NCBI GenBank assembly: GCA_946408995.1
Contig: CAMJUL010000024.1
Span: forward strand, 1 to 48,097
DNA: 48,097 nucleotides
Reading direction: 5' to 3'
DNA from: an uncultured Clostridia bacterium
GTDB lineage: Bacteria > Bacillota > Clostridia > Christensenellales > Aristaeellaceae
Below the pieces are notes generated by a model. That model was not told the origin of the DNA. It saw only the letters and a list, made by a program, of their open reading frames with translations, and did no database searches. Positions 7,900 to 16,660 of the stretch are shown here, piece after piece. Position 1 is the stretch's first letter; each line of letters starts with the position of its first letter. The translations under genes were made by a program, and so were the position numbers.

Positions 7900-10800
7900 T
7901 TATTCCAGGCTCATCTTTTTGTATTTTTCGTAGCGCTCTTTCGCCTGTTCGGCGCCGCGGGCGAAAAGCGCCTCGGCGTTGTCCGGGAAGGTGCGCTTCA
8001 GGGCGCTGTAGCGCACCTCGCCCTCCAGAAAATCCGTGTAGGGCCGTTTGGGCTCGGGGGAATCCAGATGGAAGTGCGGCACCGTGTCCGGGTTGTAGCG
8101 GTACAGGAACCAGTACCCGGTATCCACGGCCTTTTTCATTTCATCCTGCACCTTGTCCGTGCCGCATTTGAGCCCGTGCTCCTGGCAGGGGGCGTAGGCG
8201 ATGATGACGCTGGGTCCGTCATAGGCCTGGGCTTCGGTGATGGCCTTGAGCAATTGGGCGTTGTCGGCCCCCATGGCGACCTGCGCCACGTAGACCCGGC
8301 CGTAGGTCATCAGCATGCTGCCCAGGTCTTTCTTGGGTTGCTTTTTGCCCGCGGCGGCGAACTGGGCCACGGCCCCCACCGGGGTGGCCTTGGAGGCCTG
8401 CCCGCCCGTGTTGGAATAGACCTCGGTATCCACGATCAGCACGTTGATGTTCTCGCCGCTGGCCACCACGTGGTCCAGACCGCCAAAGCCGATGTCATAG
8501 GCCCAGCCGTCCCCGCCGAACATCCAGAAGGTCTTCTTGGCGAACTGGTCCTTCCGTTTCAGGAGGGAGAGGGCCTCGGGACCGTCCAGGGCCCGGAGGG
8601 CGGCGGTCAGCTTTTCGGAAGCCGGGGCGGAAAGGTCGAAATCGTCAAAGCAGCGCAGCCATTCCTCCGCGGCTTTTGCAAAGGGGGTGCCGGGCCGTTT
8701 TTCAAGGAGGGCCTCCACCTGGAGCCGCACGTCCTGACGCTGCTGCCGGATGGACAGGGCCATGCCCAGGCTGAATTCGGCGTTGTTCTCAAACAGGGAG
8801 TTGGACCAGGCCGGTCCGCGGCCCTGCTGGTTGACGGTGTAGGGAATGCCAGGCATGGCGGAGCCCCAGGCCTGGGAGCAGCCGGTGGCGTTGGCCCAGA
8901 ACACCCGGTCGCCGTACAGCTGGGTCAGCAGCTTGGCGTAGGGGGTTTCGCCGCAGCCCGCGCAGGCGGCGGAAAACTCCAGCAGGGGCCGGCGGAACTG
9001 GCTGCCCTTGACGGTATGGGGGTCGAACAGGTCTGCCTTCTGCGGCAGGGAAAGGGTGTATTCCCAGGCGGCGGAGGTGTCCGGGACCTCGGCGGCGGGG
9101 GTCATCACCAGGGCTTTGTCCCGGGCGGGGCAGACGTTCTGGCAGCTGCCGCAGCCGGTGCAGTCCGCCCGGCTGATCTGCAGGGTAAACAATAGTCCCT
9201 CGGCCTGCTTTCCCTTGGCGGGGACGGCCTCCCCGGGCAGGGCCGCGGCCTCCTGCGGGGTGAGCAGGTAGGGCCGGATGACCGCGTGGGGGCAGACGTA
9301 GCTGCAGCGGTTGCACTGCAGGCATTGACTGCTTTGCCATACGGGGACCCGGACGGCGATGCCGCGCTTCTCAAAGGCGGTCAGCCCCATGTCCATGACG
9401 CCGTCCTTGTATTTCATCAGCCGGCTTACGGGCAGGTCGTCGCCCTTCTGGGCGTTCAGGGGCTCGAGGATCTCCTTCACCACCGGGGGCACGGGCCTTT
9501 CAGGGACATCGGGGTCTTTGGCCTCCGCCCAGGCGGCGGGGACCTCAACGCGCGCTGCGGAGGAAATGCCCGCGTCGATGGCGGCAAGGTTGCGTTTGAC
9601 CACTTCCTCGCCCTTGGCGAAATAGGTCTTTTCCGCGGCCGCCTTCATGAAGGCCACAGCGTCTTTTTCCGGAATGACGGGCATCAGGTGGAAGAAGGCC
9701 GCCTGCAGCACCATGTTGAAATGGCCGCCCAGCCCCAGCTCCCGGGCGATGCGTCCGGCGTCGATGACATAGAAGTTCAGGCGCCTTTTTGCAATCTCCC
9801 GTTTCACCCGGGCCGGAAGGCGCTTTTCCAGTTCCTCCCCCTGCCAGGGACAGTTCAGCAGGAAGGTGCCCCCCTCCCGGACCTCGGTCACGATGTCGTA
9901 CCGCTCGATGTAGGTGGGGTTGTGGCAGGCGATGAAGTCCGCCGATTTGACGTAATAGGAGGAATGGATGGGCCCGTCGGCAAAGCGCAGGTGGCTCTTG
10001 GTGACGCCGTAGGATTTTTTGGCGTCGTACTCAAAATACGCCTGGGCGAATTTGTCCGTATGGGCGTTGATGATCTCCACGGTGTTTTTGTTGGCACCCA
10101 CGGTACCGTCGGACCCCAGCCCCCAGAATTTGCACTGGACCAGGCCCGGGGCCTCCGGGCGGACCGAAGGGACCTCCGGCAGGGACAGGCCCGTCACGTC
10201 GTCCAGGATGCCGATGGTGAAGGAGTTGAGGGGCTCGTCTTTTTTCAGGTTCTCAAACACCGCGGCGATCTGGGCGGGGGTGGTGTCCTTGGAGGACAGG
10301 CCGTAGCGCCCGCCCACCAGCGTTACGTCCGCGCGGCCCCGCAGGGCGCTGCACACGTCCAGGTACAGGGGATCCCCGGCACTTCCCATTTCCTTGGTTC
10401 GGTCCAGCACCGCGATCTTTTTGCAGGAGGCGGGCAGGGCGGAGACAAAGCGCTTTACGTCAAAGGGCCGGTACAGGTGCACCTGGAGGAAGCCGGTCTT
10501 TTCGCCCCGGGCGTTGAGGAAATCCACGGTCTCCTTTACGGTGCCGGAAACGGAGCCCATGGCCACAAGGACCCGTTCCGCGTCGGGGGCGCCGTAGTAG
10601 TTGAACAGGTGGTATTCCCGCCCGGTGCGCTCGCTGATGCGGGCCATATAGTCCTCCACGATGTCGGGCAGGGCCGCGTAATCGCCGTTGTTGGCCTCCC
10701 GCACCTGAAAATAGATGTCCGGGTTCTGCACCGTGGCCCGGATCATGGGATGCTCCGGGTTCAGGGCCTGGGCGCGGAAGGCGTCCAGGGCGTCCCGGTC

Positions 10801-11391
10801 CAGAAGGGTGTCCAGGAAGGCGTAATCCATTTCCTCCACCTTGTTGATCTCGTGAGAGGTGCGGAAGCCGTCAAAGAAATGGATAAAGGGGATGCGGGCC
10901 TTGATGGCGGAAAGATGGGCCACCCCGGCAAGGTCCATGACCTCCTGCACGTCCGCGGTGGAAAGCAGGGCAAAGCCGGTCTGCCGGCAGTTCATCACGT
11001 CGGAATGGTCCCCGAAGATGGAAAGGGCGTGGGTGCCCACGGTGCGGCTGGCCACATGCAGGACCCCCGGCAGCCGCTCCCCGGCGATGCGGTGCATGGT
11101 GGGGATCATCAGCATCAGGCCCTGGGAAGAGGTGAAGCTGGTTGCCAGGGCGCCGGTCTCCAGCGCGCCGTGGACGGCGGCGATGGCGCCGGATTCGGCC
11201 TGCATCTCCACAAGCCGCACCGGCTGGCCAAAGAGGTTCTTTTTCCCCTTGGCGGCCCATACGTCGGTCTTCCCGGCCATGGGGGAGGAGGGGGTGATGG
11301 GATAAATGGCGGCGATCTCGGTGAAGGCGTAGGCGATATAGGCCGCCGCCTCGTTGCCGTCCATGGTGACAAACTTGCGCTTTTCAGACAT
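7900..11391 (-). CDS. nifJ: Pyruvate:ferredoxin (flavodoxin) oxidoreductase
   Basis: A 1163-aa single-chain PFOR that converts pyruvate and CoA to acetyl-CoA and CO2 while reducing ferredoxin or flavodoxin in the cytosol. Domains run in the usual order: an N-terminal pyrimidine-binding domain, a CoA-binding domain II, the gamma-type catalytic domain with YPITPSSPM (about residues 28-36), an EKR-like segment, and two 4Fe-4S cysteine clusters (CLQCNRCSYVCP at about 684 and CTGCGSCQNVCP at about 745). A TPP-binding domain follows, with CAGCGETPYAK (about 807) and GDGWAYDIGFGG (about 960). I start at ATG 11391, preceded by GGAGGACCCTGCAC, rather than at an earlier in-frame codon. It overlaps the end of the amidohydrolase gene by 8 bp and is last in the operon. 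Length is normal for NifJ. Confidence 0.97.
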   Translation of the reverse strand: MSEKRKFVTMDGNEAAAYIAYAFTEIAAIYPITPSSPMAGKTDVWAAKGKKNLFGQPVRLVEMQAESGAIAAVHGALETGALATSFTSSQGLMLMIPTMHRIAGERLPGVLHVASRTVGTHALSIFGDHSDVMNCRQTGFALLSTADVQEVMDLAGVAHLSAIKARIPFIHFFDGFRTSHEINKVEEMDYAFLDTLLDRDALDAFRAQALNPEHPMIRATVQNPDIYFQVREANNGDYAALPDIVEDYMARISERTGREYHLFNYYGAPDAERVLVAMGSVSGTVKETVDFLNARGEKTGFLQVHLYRPFDVKRFVSALPASCKKIAVLDRTKEMGSAGDPLYLDVCSALRGRADVTLVGGRYGLSSKDTTPAQIAAVFENLKKDEPLNSFTIGILDDVTGLSLPEVPSVRPEAPGLVQCKFWGLGSDGTVGANKNTVEIINAHTDKFAQAYFEYDAKKSYGVTKSHLRFADGPIHSSYYVKSADFIACHNPTYIERYDIVTEVREGGTFLLNCPWQGEELEKRLPARVKREIAKRRLNFYVIDAGRIARELGLGGHFNMVLQAAFFHLMPVIPEKDAVAFMKAAAEKTYFAKGEEVVKRNLAAIDAGISSAARVEVPAAWAEAKDPDVPERPVPPVVKEILEPLNAQKGDDLPVSRLMKYKDGVMDMGLTAFEKRGIAVRVPVWQSSQCLQCNRCSYVCPHAVIRPYLLTPQEAAALPGEAVPAKGKQAEGLLFTLQISRADCTGCGSCQNVCPARDKALVMTPAAEVPDTSAAWEYTLSLPQKADLFDPHTVKGSQFRRPLLEFSAACAGCGETPYAKLLTQLYGDRVFWANATGCSQAWGSAMPGIPYTVNQQGRGPAWSNSLFENNAEFSLGMALSIRQQRQDVRLQVEALLEKRPGTPFAKAAEEWLRCFDDFDLSAPASEKLTAALRALDGPEALSLLKRKDQFAKKTFWMFGGDGWAYDIGFGGLDHVVASGENINVLIVDTEVYSNTGGQASKATPVGAVAQFAAAGKKQPKKDLGSMLMTYGRVYVAQVAMGADNAQLLKAITEAQAYDGPSVIIAYAPCQEHGLKCGTDKVQDEMKKAVDTGYWFLYRYNPDTVPHFHLDSPEPKRPYTDFLEGEVRYSALKRTFPDNAEALFARGAEQAKERYEKYKKMSLE

Positions 11392-12217
11392 GTGCAGGGT
11401 CCTCCGTGTCGTCAAAGAAGTGTTGATACAGGCGGGCACAGTTCTTCCAGAGGATCTTTTCCCTTTCCTCCTCCGTCAGGGGAAGACGGCTGAGGAAGGC
11501 CAGATCCTCCCCCTGGGGCCACATGGGGTAGTCGGTGCCGTACAGCACCCGGTCCGCCCCGAAGGCGCGGATGAGGGCAAGGGCCTTTTCCCCGCCCAGC
11601 CAGTAGAAGGAGGAAGACGTGTCCACATACAGGTTCTCAAAGCCCGTCAGGTGCTCAAGGGCCCGGTCCCAGACGCTCCAGCCCCCGAAATGGGCACCGA
11701 TCATCTTCAGATCGGGAAAATCCCGGAGCACCCGGGCGGTGCGCTCCGGGTTGGAATAATCATACCTGAAATCGCCGGTATGCACAAGGACAGGGATGCC
11801 GTATTCGACGCAAAGGGCGTACAGGGCGCGGGCTTTTTCGCCGTCCACCTCGAAACGCTGAAAATCGGGGTGCACCTTGACGCCCTTCAGCCCCAGGGCC
11901 AGGGCCTCTTCCAGGTCGTTTCTCAGGGTGGGGGAATCCGGGTGAAGGGCGGCAAGGCCGATAAAGGCGCCGTCCGCGTCCTGCTGGGCCTTTGCGATAA
12001 AGCGGTTGATGGAGGGCACCTGGGCGGGGGTGGTGGCTACGGAGTGCACCACGAACTGCGTGACCCCCGCCTTTTTTCCCTCGCGCAGGAGGGTGGCGGT
12101 GGTGCCGTCATAATGCTCCCGGGGCAGGCCGTCGTAAAACCGGTCCACCGCCGAGACCGCCTTCAGGGCGATCTTGTCCGGGTAGATGTGGCAGTGGCTG
12201 TCGATGATCCTGGTCAT
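11384..12217 (-). CDS. Amidohydrolase family 2 (TIM-barrel metal-dependent hydrolase)
   Basis: A 277-aa protein of the amidohydrolase-related family (Pfam PF04909 type), whose members include hydrolases, lactonases and aromatic-acid decarboxylases. The N-terminal metal motif DSHCHIYP lies at residues 6-13, a further metal histidine is likely in KVHPDFQ, and the C-terminal YGTDYPMWP carries the conserved aspartate. The start ATG 12217 follows AAAGGGGAATGCC and is preferred over an in-frame start 60 bases upstream. It lies 28 bp after the isomerase/acyl-CoA synthetase fusion gene and overlaps nifJ, so it belongs to the same transcript. The substrate cannot be read from sequence. A lactone or acyl intermediate made by the neighbouring enzymes is possible. 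Confidence 0.8.
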   Translation of the reverse strand: MTRIIDSHCHIYPDKIALKAVSAVDRFYDGLPREHYDGTTATLLREGKKAGVTQFVVHSVATTPAQVPSINRFIAKAQQDADGAFIGLAALHPDSPTLRNDLEEALALGLKGVKVHPDFQRFEVDGEKARALYALCVEYGIPVLVHTGDFRYDYSNPERTARVLRDFPDLKMIGAHFGGWSVWDRALEHLTGFENLYVDTSSSFYWLGGEKALALIRAFGADRVLYGTDYPMWPQGEDLAFLSRLPLTEEEREKILWKNCARLYQHFFDDTEDPAHV

Positions 12218-12245
12218 GGCATTCCCCTTTCGCGGGATGGAGGAA

Positions 12246-14744
12246 TCAGGCCGTTTCGATGCCGGCGGCCTTTTCAAGGCCCAGCTTTTTGATGGCCTGC
12301 TCCCGCATTTTGTACTTCTGGATCTTGCCGGCGTCGTTCATGGGGAAGCCCGTGACAAATTCGATGTACTTGGGCACCTTGTGCTTGGCCATATGGTCCA
12401 GGACGAACTTCTTCATTTCGTCCGCGGTCATGGTTTCGCCTTCCTTGAGGATGATGCAGGCCATGATTTCCTCGCCCATGGCCTGGTCCGGCACGCCGAT
12501 GACCTGCACGTCGCTGACCTTGGGATGGGTGTAGATGAATTCCTCGATTTCCTTGGGGTAGATGTTCTCGCCGCCGCGGATGATCATGTCCTTGAGGCGG
12601 CCGGTGATGCGGTAATTGCCCTCGGGGGTGCGGCAGGCCAGGTCGCCGGTGTGGAGCCAGCCGTCCCTGTCGATGGCGGAGGCGGTGGCTTTGGGCATTT
12701 TATAGTAGCCCTTCATGATGTTGTAGCCCCGGGCCACAAATTCGCCGATGACCTCGTCCGGACAGTCCTCGCCGGTCTCGGGATCGACGATCTTGCACTC
12801 CACCTCCGGGAAGGCGCTGCCCACGGTGGTCACCCGGACCTCCAGGGGATCCGAGGTGCGGCTCATGGTGCAGCCGGGGGAAGCCTCGGTCTGGCCGTAG
12901 ACGATGACGATCTCGGGCATGTGCATTTTTTCCACCACGTCCCGCATCACGGCGATGGGGCAGGGACTGCCGGCCATGATGCCGGTGCGCATGTGGCTGA
13001 AGTCCGTCTTGGGGAAGTCCGGATGGGAGAGCATGGCGATGAACATGGTGGGCACGCCGTGGAAGGCGGTGATGTGCTCGTTGTGGATGCAGCTCAGGGA
13101 GGACTTGGGCGAAAAATACGGGATGGGCAGAATGGTGCCCCCGTGGGTCATGGTGGCCGTCATGGCCAGGACCATGCCAAAGCAGTGGAACATGGGGACC
13201 TGGATCATCATGCGGTCCTCGGTGGACAGATCCATGCCGTCCCCGATGCTCTTGCCGTCGTTGACGATGTTGTAATGGGTCAGCATGACGCCCTTGGGGA
13301 AGCCGGTGGTGCCGGAGGTGTACTGCATGTTGCACACATCGTTGACGTTGATGGCGGCGGCCAGGCGGCGGATCTCCTCCATGGGGGTTCCCTTGGAGAA
13401 GGCCAGGGCCTCGTCCCAGGTGAGGCCGCCCGGCATGCGGAAGCCGACGGTGATGACGTTGCGCAGGAAGGGCAGCCTCCGGGCGTGCAGGGGTTCGCCG
13501 GCTTTTCGATCCTTCAGTTCCGGGCAGAGCTCGTTGATGATGGCTTTGTAGTCGGAATCCCGGTAACCGTCGATCATCACCAGGGTATGGGTGTCCGACT
13601 GGCGCAGCAGGTATTCCGCCTCGTGGATCTTGTAGGCGGTGTTCATGGTGACCAGCACCGCGCCGATTTTGGTGGCGGCCCAGAAGGTCAGGAACCACTG
13701 GGGCACGTTGGTGGCCCAGATGGTCACCTTGGAGCCGGGACGAACCCCCAGGGCGACCAGGGACCGGGCGAACTCGTCCACGTCGTCCCGGAACTGGCTG
13801 TAGGTGCGGGTATAGTCCAGGGTGGTATAACGGATGGCCGTCTGGTCCGGGAAATGCTCCACCATGGTGTCCAGCACCTGGGGGAAGGTCTTCTCGATCA
13901 GCACGCCCTTCTTCCATACATAGCGCCCCTTGTGGCGGTTGCTCCAGTACAGGTGCGCATGGCCCCGTTTGGTGTTGACGTAGGGCCGCAGGGTGTTTTC
14001 AAAATGGGTCAGGATGATCTCCGGATCCTCCAGACCGTCGATCCAGCCGGGATCCCACTCCAGGGAAACAAACCCGTCGTAATTGACGCTCCGCAGGGCG
14101 TTCATCAGGTCCTTCAGGGGCAGGGCGCCGTCCCCCACCAGTTCCGGGAGCAGCTGCCCGTCCTTGAGGCGGCCGTCCCGGATGTGCACGTGACGCACAT
14201 AGGCGCCCAGGTTTGTGATGGTGGTCTCCGGATCCTCCCCCGCCTCAAAGCAGGTGCGGTCCATTTTCCACAGGGCGGCCAGGCGGTCGTCTGCGAAGCG
14301 GTTGAGCAGGTCGCGGAGCCTGGCGCTGTCGGCGTAGCGGCTCCGGGTCTCCACCAGCAGGGTGACGGGCTTTTCCCGGGTGCGCTCAAGCAGCCCTGCA
14401 AGCACCCGGGCGTTCTCCTCGTCGTCTCCGGAGTCGGAATGCACGCTGACGCAGGGGATGCCCAGGTTGACGGCGGTCTCCAGGCATTCGTCGAATTCCC
14501 ACAAAAAGCCTGCCTCGGTCAGCCCCAGGACCGTGCCCACGCAGGGGATCTCAAGGCCCTGTCCGGTCAGGCTCCGGCGGACCTGGGCGGCCCGGTCGGG
14601 ATTGGCGGGGCTGCCTTTGCCCTGAAAAACGGGTCCCCGCAGGTCATAGAGCTCGATGCCCTGCATGCGGGTGCCCTCCGCCACGGCGCAGAACGCGTCC
14701 CAGGAAAGACGGCTCCAGTGCTGAATGGTAAATGAAAGCTTCAC
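12246..14744 (-). CDS. Fusion of sugar isomerase/epimerase-like TIM barrel and AMP-forming acyl-CoA synthetase
   Basis: An 832-aa two-domain protein in one uninterrupted frame. Residues 1-255 resemble the xylose isomerase-like TIM barrel family, with candidate metal ligands Glu132 (VETRSR), Asp162 (WKMD), His187 (HVHIRD) and Glu229 (SLEW). Residues about 285-820 form a complete ANL-family acyl-CoA synthetase: P-loop YTSGTTGFPKG (475-485), GWLHTGDLA, GRLKDMIIRGGENIYPKE and the C-terminal catalytic Lys807 in AGKIQKYK. These synthetases activate a carboxylate with ATP and load it onto CoA. The start is GTG at 14744, with GGGAGGGATAAAAC before it; no ATG fits better. It follows the isopropylmalate synthase-like gene by 18 bp. 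Both halves keep their key residues, so the fusion seems functional. Substrates are unknown. Confidence 0.9.
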   Translation of the reverse strand: MKLSFTIQHWSRLSWDAFCAVAEGTRMQGIELYDLRGPVFQGKGSPANPDRAAQVRRSLTGQGLEIPCVGTVLGLTEAGFLWEFDECLETAVNLGIPCVSVHSDSGDDEENARVLAGLLERTREKPVTLLVETRSRYADSARLRDLLNRFADDRLAALWKMDRTCFEAGEDPETTITNLGAYVRHVHIRDGRLKDGQLLPELVGDGALPLKDLMNALRSVNYDGFVSLEWDPGWIDGLEDPEIILTHFENTLRPYVNTKRGHAHLYWSNRHKGRYVWKKGVLIEKTFPQVLDTMVEHFPDQTAIRYTTLDYTRTYSQFRDDVDEFARSLVALGVRPGSKVTIWATNVPQWFLTFWAATKIGAVLVTMNTAYKIHEAEYLLRQSDTHTLVMIDGYRDSDYKAIINELCPELKDRKAGEPLHARRLPFLRNVITVGFRMPGGLTWDEALAFSKGTPMEEIRRLAAAINVNDVCNMQYTSGTTGFPKGVMLTHYNIVNDGKSIGDGMDLSTEDRMMIQVPMFHCFGMVLAMTATMTHGGTILPIPYFSPKSSLSCIHNEHITAFHGVPTMFIAMLSHPDFPKTDFSHMRTGIMAGSPCPIAVMRDVVEKMHMPEIVIVYGQTEASPGCTMSRTSDPLEVRVTTVGSAFPEVECKIVDPETGEDCPDEVIGEFVARGYNIMKGYYKMPKATASAIDRDGWLHTGDLACRTPEGNYRITGRLKDMIIRGGENIYPKEIEEFIYTHPKVSDVQVIGVPDQAMGEEIMACIILKEGETMTADEMKKFVLDHMAKHKVPKYIEFVTGFPMNDAGKIQKYKMREQAIKKLGLEKAAGIETA

Positions 14745-14762
14745 GTTTTATCCCTCCCCGGC

Positions 14763-16160
14763 TTAGGATTCCTCATAGGCGATTTTGTTGAGCGCGCTGA
14801 CATAGGCGCGGATGGAGGCGCCGATGATGTCGGTGGAAATGCCGTTCCCGGAATAGACCCTGCCGCCGGCGCGGAGCTTGACCAGGGCGCTGCCCATGGC
14901 GTCCCGGCCCTCGGTCACGGTCTGGATCTGGAAATCGTCCAGCTCGTAATGGTGGCCGATGATCTTTTCGATGGCCTGGAAAGCGGCGTCGATGGGGCCG
15001 TCCCCGATGCCCACGCCCCGAAGCTGGGCGCCGTCCTTTTCCATCAGGACGTTGGCGGTGGCGGTGATGATGTTGCCGCTGTTGATGACGTAATTCTTGA
15101 TTTTATAGGTGGAGGGCACCTGCATGGCGGCCGAGGCGATGATGGCGTCCAGCTCCTTGGTGCCCACAAAGTGCTTCTTTTCCGCCACCCGGAGGAAGGC
15201 CTCGTAGACCCGGGCGTTGTCTTCGTCGCTCAGGTCATAGCCCAATTGATGCACCACCTGCACCACCTCGGTGATGGAGTCGCTGGCGTCCAGGCAGACC
15301 CCGGCGGTGTCGTCCAGCCCCGCGCCGTTGAAGCGGGAGGGGGTTTCCTGGGGCTGGAGGATCCTTTCAATCTGCTCCACGCCCCGGTGGAGCTCCGTCA
15401 TACGCAGGCCCGTGGACAGATCCAGGCTGTTGCCCTTGATCTCCACGAACCGGGCGGCGTTCTCCAGGGTGGGGAAGCCGGCGGGCAGGGCCGTGCACTT
15501 GATGCCGCAGGCGCCCTCCCGCACGGCGGCGGCGGCGCAGCTGAGGCCCATGGCCATCTGGTCGCTGACCTGCACGTACAGATCGATCCCCTCCAGCGCC
15601 GGGACGGCCTCCTTCAGGCTCCGCACAAAGGCGCCAAACTCGTCGGCCAGCATGACCCCGGCCGTATCGCACAGGGTGACGGCGGTGGCGCCGGCTTCAA
15701 TGGAGGCCGACAGCACCTGGCAGAGGAAGGCCTCCTCCGCGCGCGTCGCGTCCACGCACGTTACTTCCACCCGCTCGCTCACGGCCCGGGCGCAGCGCAC
15801 CTGCCGGGAGACCGCCTCCAGCATGGCGGGGGCTTTTTTATGGCAGGAATACTCCATCAGCACCGTGGAGACCGGCGCAAGCAGGTTCAGGGAGGGAACT
15901 TTGGCGTTGCGCACGCTCTCCCAGGTTTCCTCCACGCTGCCCTCCGCCGCCAGGTCCACCGCCGCCGAGATCCGGCAGGAGAGCATGGAAGCGATGGTCC
16001 GGTTGGCCAGCTGGTCCGCCTTGCTGCCGGAAATGGGGGGCAGCTCCAGGGCATCCACCTTCAGGCGGTCCAGGCTGCGGGCGATTTCCAGCTTTTCCTT
16101 GAAGGTCATTTCCCGGTTCTGTTGGCGCAAGGTCATGTCGATCAAAAGCAGTTTTTTCAT
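14763..16160 (-). CDS. 2-isopropylmalate synthase-like protein lacking the metal-binding residues
   Basis: A 465-aa protein with the layout of LeuA: a TIM-barrel catalytic part (about 1-270), a linker, and a complete LeuA-type regulatory domain (about 345-462, with GDGPIDAAFQ and GISTDIIGASIRAYV). LeuA normally condenses acetyl-CoA with 2-oxoisovalerate using a divalent metal held by Asp of RDGEQ, by HxH, and by an Asn. Here RDGEQ is RQQNR (Arg12 kept, Asp replaced by Gln13), HxH is QVS (Gln197, Ser199), and the Asn segment has become LPAGFPT. The classical reaction therefore looks impossible, although the allosteric domain is intact. ATG 16160 is used because longer starts run into the T-box leader. 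It heads a four-gene operon. It may be a sensor-like pseudoenzyme or catalyse different chemistry. Confidence 0.8.
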   Translation of the reverse strand: MKKLLLIDMTLRQQNREMTFKEKLEIARSLDRLKVDALELPPISGSKADQLANRTIASMLSCRISAAVDLAAEGSVEETWESVRNAKVPSLNLLAPVSTVLMEYSCHKKAPAMLEAVSRQVRCARAVSERVEVTCVDATRAEEAFLCQVLSASIEAGATAVTLCDTAGVMLADEFGAFVRSLKEAVPALEGIDLYVQVSDQMAMGLSCAAAAVREGACGIKCTALPAGFPTLENAARFVEIKGNSLDLSTGLRMTELHRGVEQIERILQPQETPSRFNGAGLDDTAGVCLDASDSITEVVQVVHQLGYDLSDEDNARVYEAFLRVAEKKHFVGTKELDAIIASAAMQVPSTYKIKNYVINSGNIITATANVLMEKDGAQLRGVGIGDGPIDAAFQAIEKIIGHHYELDDFQIQTVTEGRDAMGSALVKLRAGGRVYSGNGISTDIIGASIRAYVSALNKIAYEES

Positions 16161-16218
16161 GAAAAGACTCCCATTCCGGAGCGCCTGGCTCCTTTTTTTA
16201 GGATTGCGGGCCCCGGGA

Positions 16219-16510
16219 GAAAAAAAGCCCGGAGGCCCACGTGCAAACATGGACCTCCGGGACGAACAGGACCCGCAAAGGGCCCGTCGCGGTACCACCC
16301 GGTTTGCCGCGCAAAGCGGCCACTCAGCAGTGCTCTATCAAGCACCCGACCTTGGTCACGGGGTCAGCCGGATCTCCATACACAGCGGGGGCCTTCCGGA
16401 GATCTGCTCGGGCAGGAGACTGCGTATTGCGCGCACACCGGCTCGCACCGGCCGCCGGCTCTCTTCAGTGGTGGACAATCCGCATGGTGCCGTCAAAGCA
16501 TTTTTATGAA
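16219..16510 (-). promoter_or_regulatory. T-box riboswitch leader, probably leucine-specific
   Basis: The leftward leader carries the hallmark T-box GGGTGGTACCGCG (16288-16300), whose TGGT bulge would pair with an uncharged tRNA ACCA end. Upstream is a stem I region with AGAGAGCCGG and a GGTGCGAGCC distal element. A foldable specifier hairpin (TGCG-ATTG with CAAT-CGCA, flanked by GGCA/TGCC) leaves the loop GTCTCC, in which CTC (16416-16418) is the best specifier, reading Leu. A U at the variable position of the bulge fits the A73 of tRNA-Leu. An intrinsic terminator follows. The T-box call is firm; the leucine specificity is inference. It should switch the isopropylmalate synthase-like operon on when charged tRNA-Leu is scarce. 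Confidence 0.9.
16220..16261 (-). terminator. T-box leader terminator
   Basis: An 11-bp stem with one wobble (16251-16261 with 16228-16238) extends inward by four more pairs to a TTGC loop. It is followed on the minus strand by a run of seven T. Formation is mutually exclusive with the T-box antiterminator immediately upstream. Confidence 0.85.
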
Positions 16511-16519
16511 ATTAAAGCA

Positions 16520-16548
16520 AATTTACCCGAAACAGGAGCGTTTGTCAA
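16520..16548 (-). promoter_or_regulatory. Promoter of the T-box operon
   Basis: On the minus strand, TTGACA (16543-16548) and TAAATT (16520-16525) lie 17 bp apart, just upstream of the T-box stem I. The -35 box is a perfect match to consensus. Confidence 0.7.
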
Positions 16549-16631
16549 GCTGTTTCCGGCCGGGAAGCCGGGCGTAAAATTGTATTCTTTTTGTATTTTG
16601 CATAAAGCCCCGGGGGGCGGGCGGGCCCGGC

Positions 16632-16660
16632 TTGACAGGAGAGGGGGGGCCTGCTAAGAT
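16632..16660 (+). promoter_or_regulatory. Promoter of the LysR regulator gene
   Basis: TTGACA (16632-16637) and TAAGAT (16655-16660) are 17 bp apart and 68 bp before the ATG. Downstream, TACC-N9-GGTA (16671-16687) is an inverted repeat in the leader that could be a regulator site, but it does not match the T-N11-A LysR rule exactly. Confidence 0.7.

Noticed and set aside
12186-14735. Long plus-strand frame opposite the isomerase/acyl-CoA synthetase fusion
   Set aside because: Same reason: repetitive Gly/His/Val-rich translation and no ribosome binding site, opposite a gene with clear catalytic motifs.
16241-16657. Small plus-strand protein gene opposite the T-box leader
   Set aside because: The region is explained by the T-box elements and promoters, and the translation shows no recognisable pattern or start signal.
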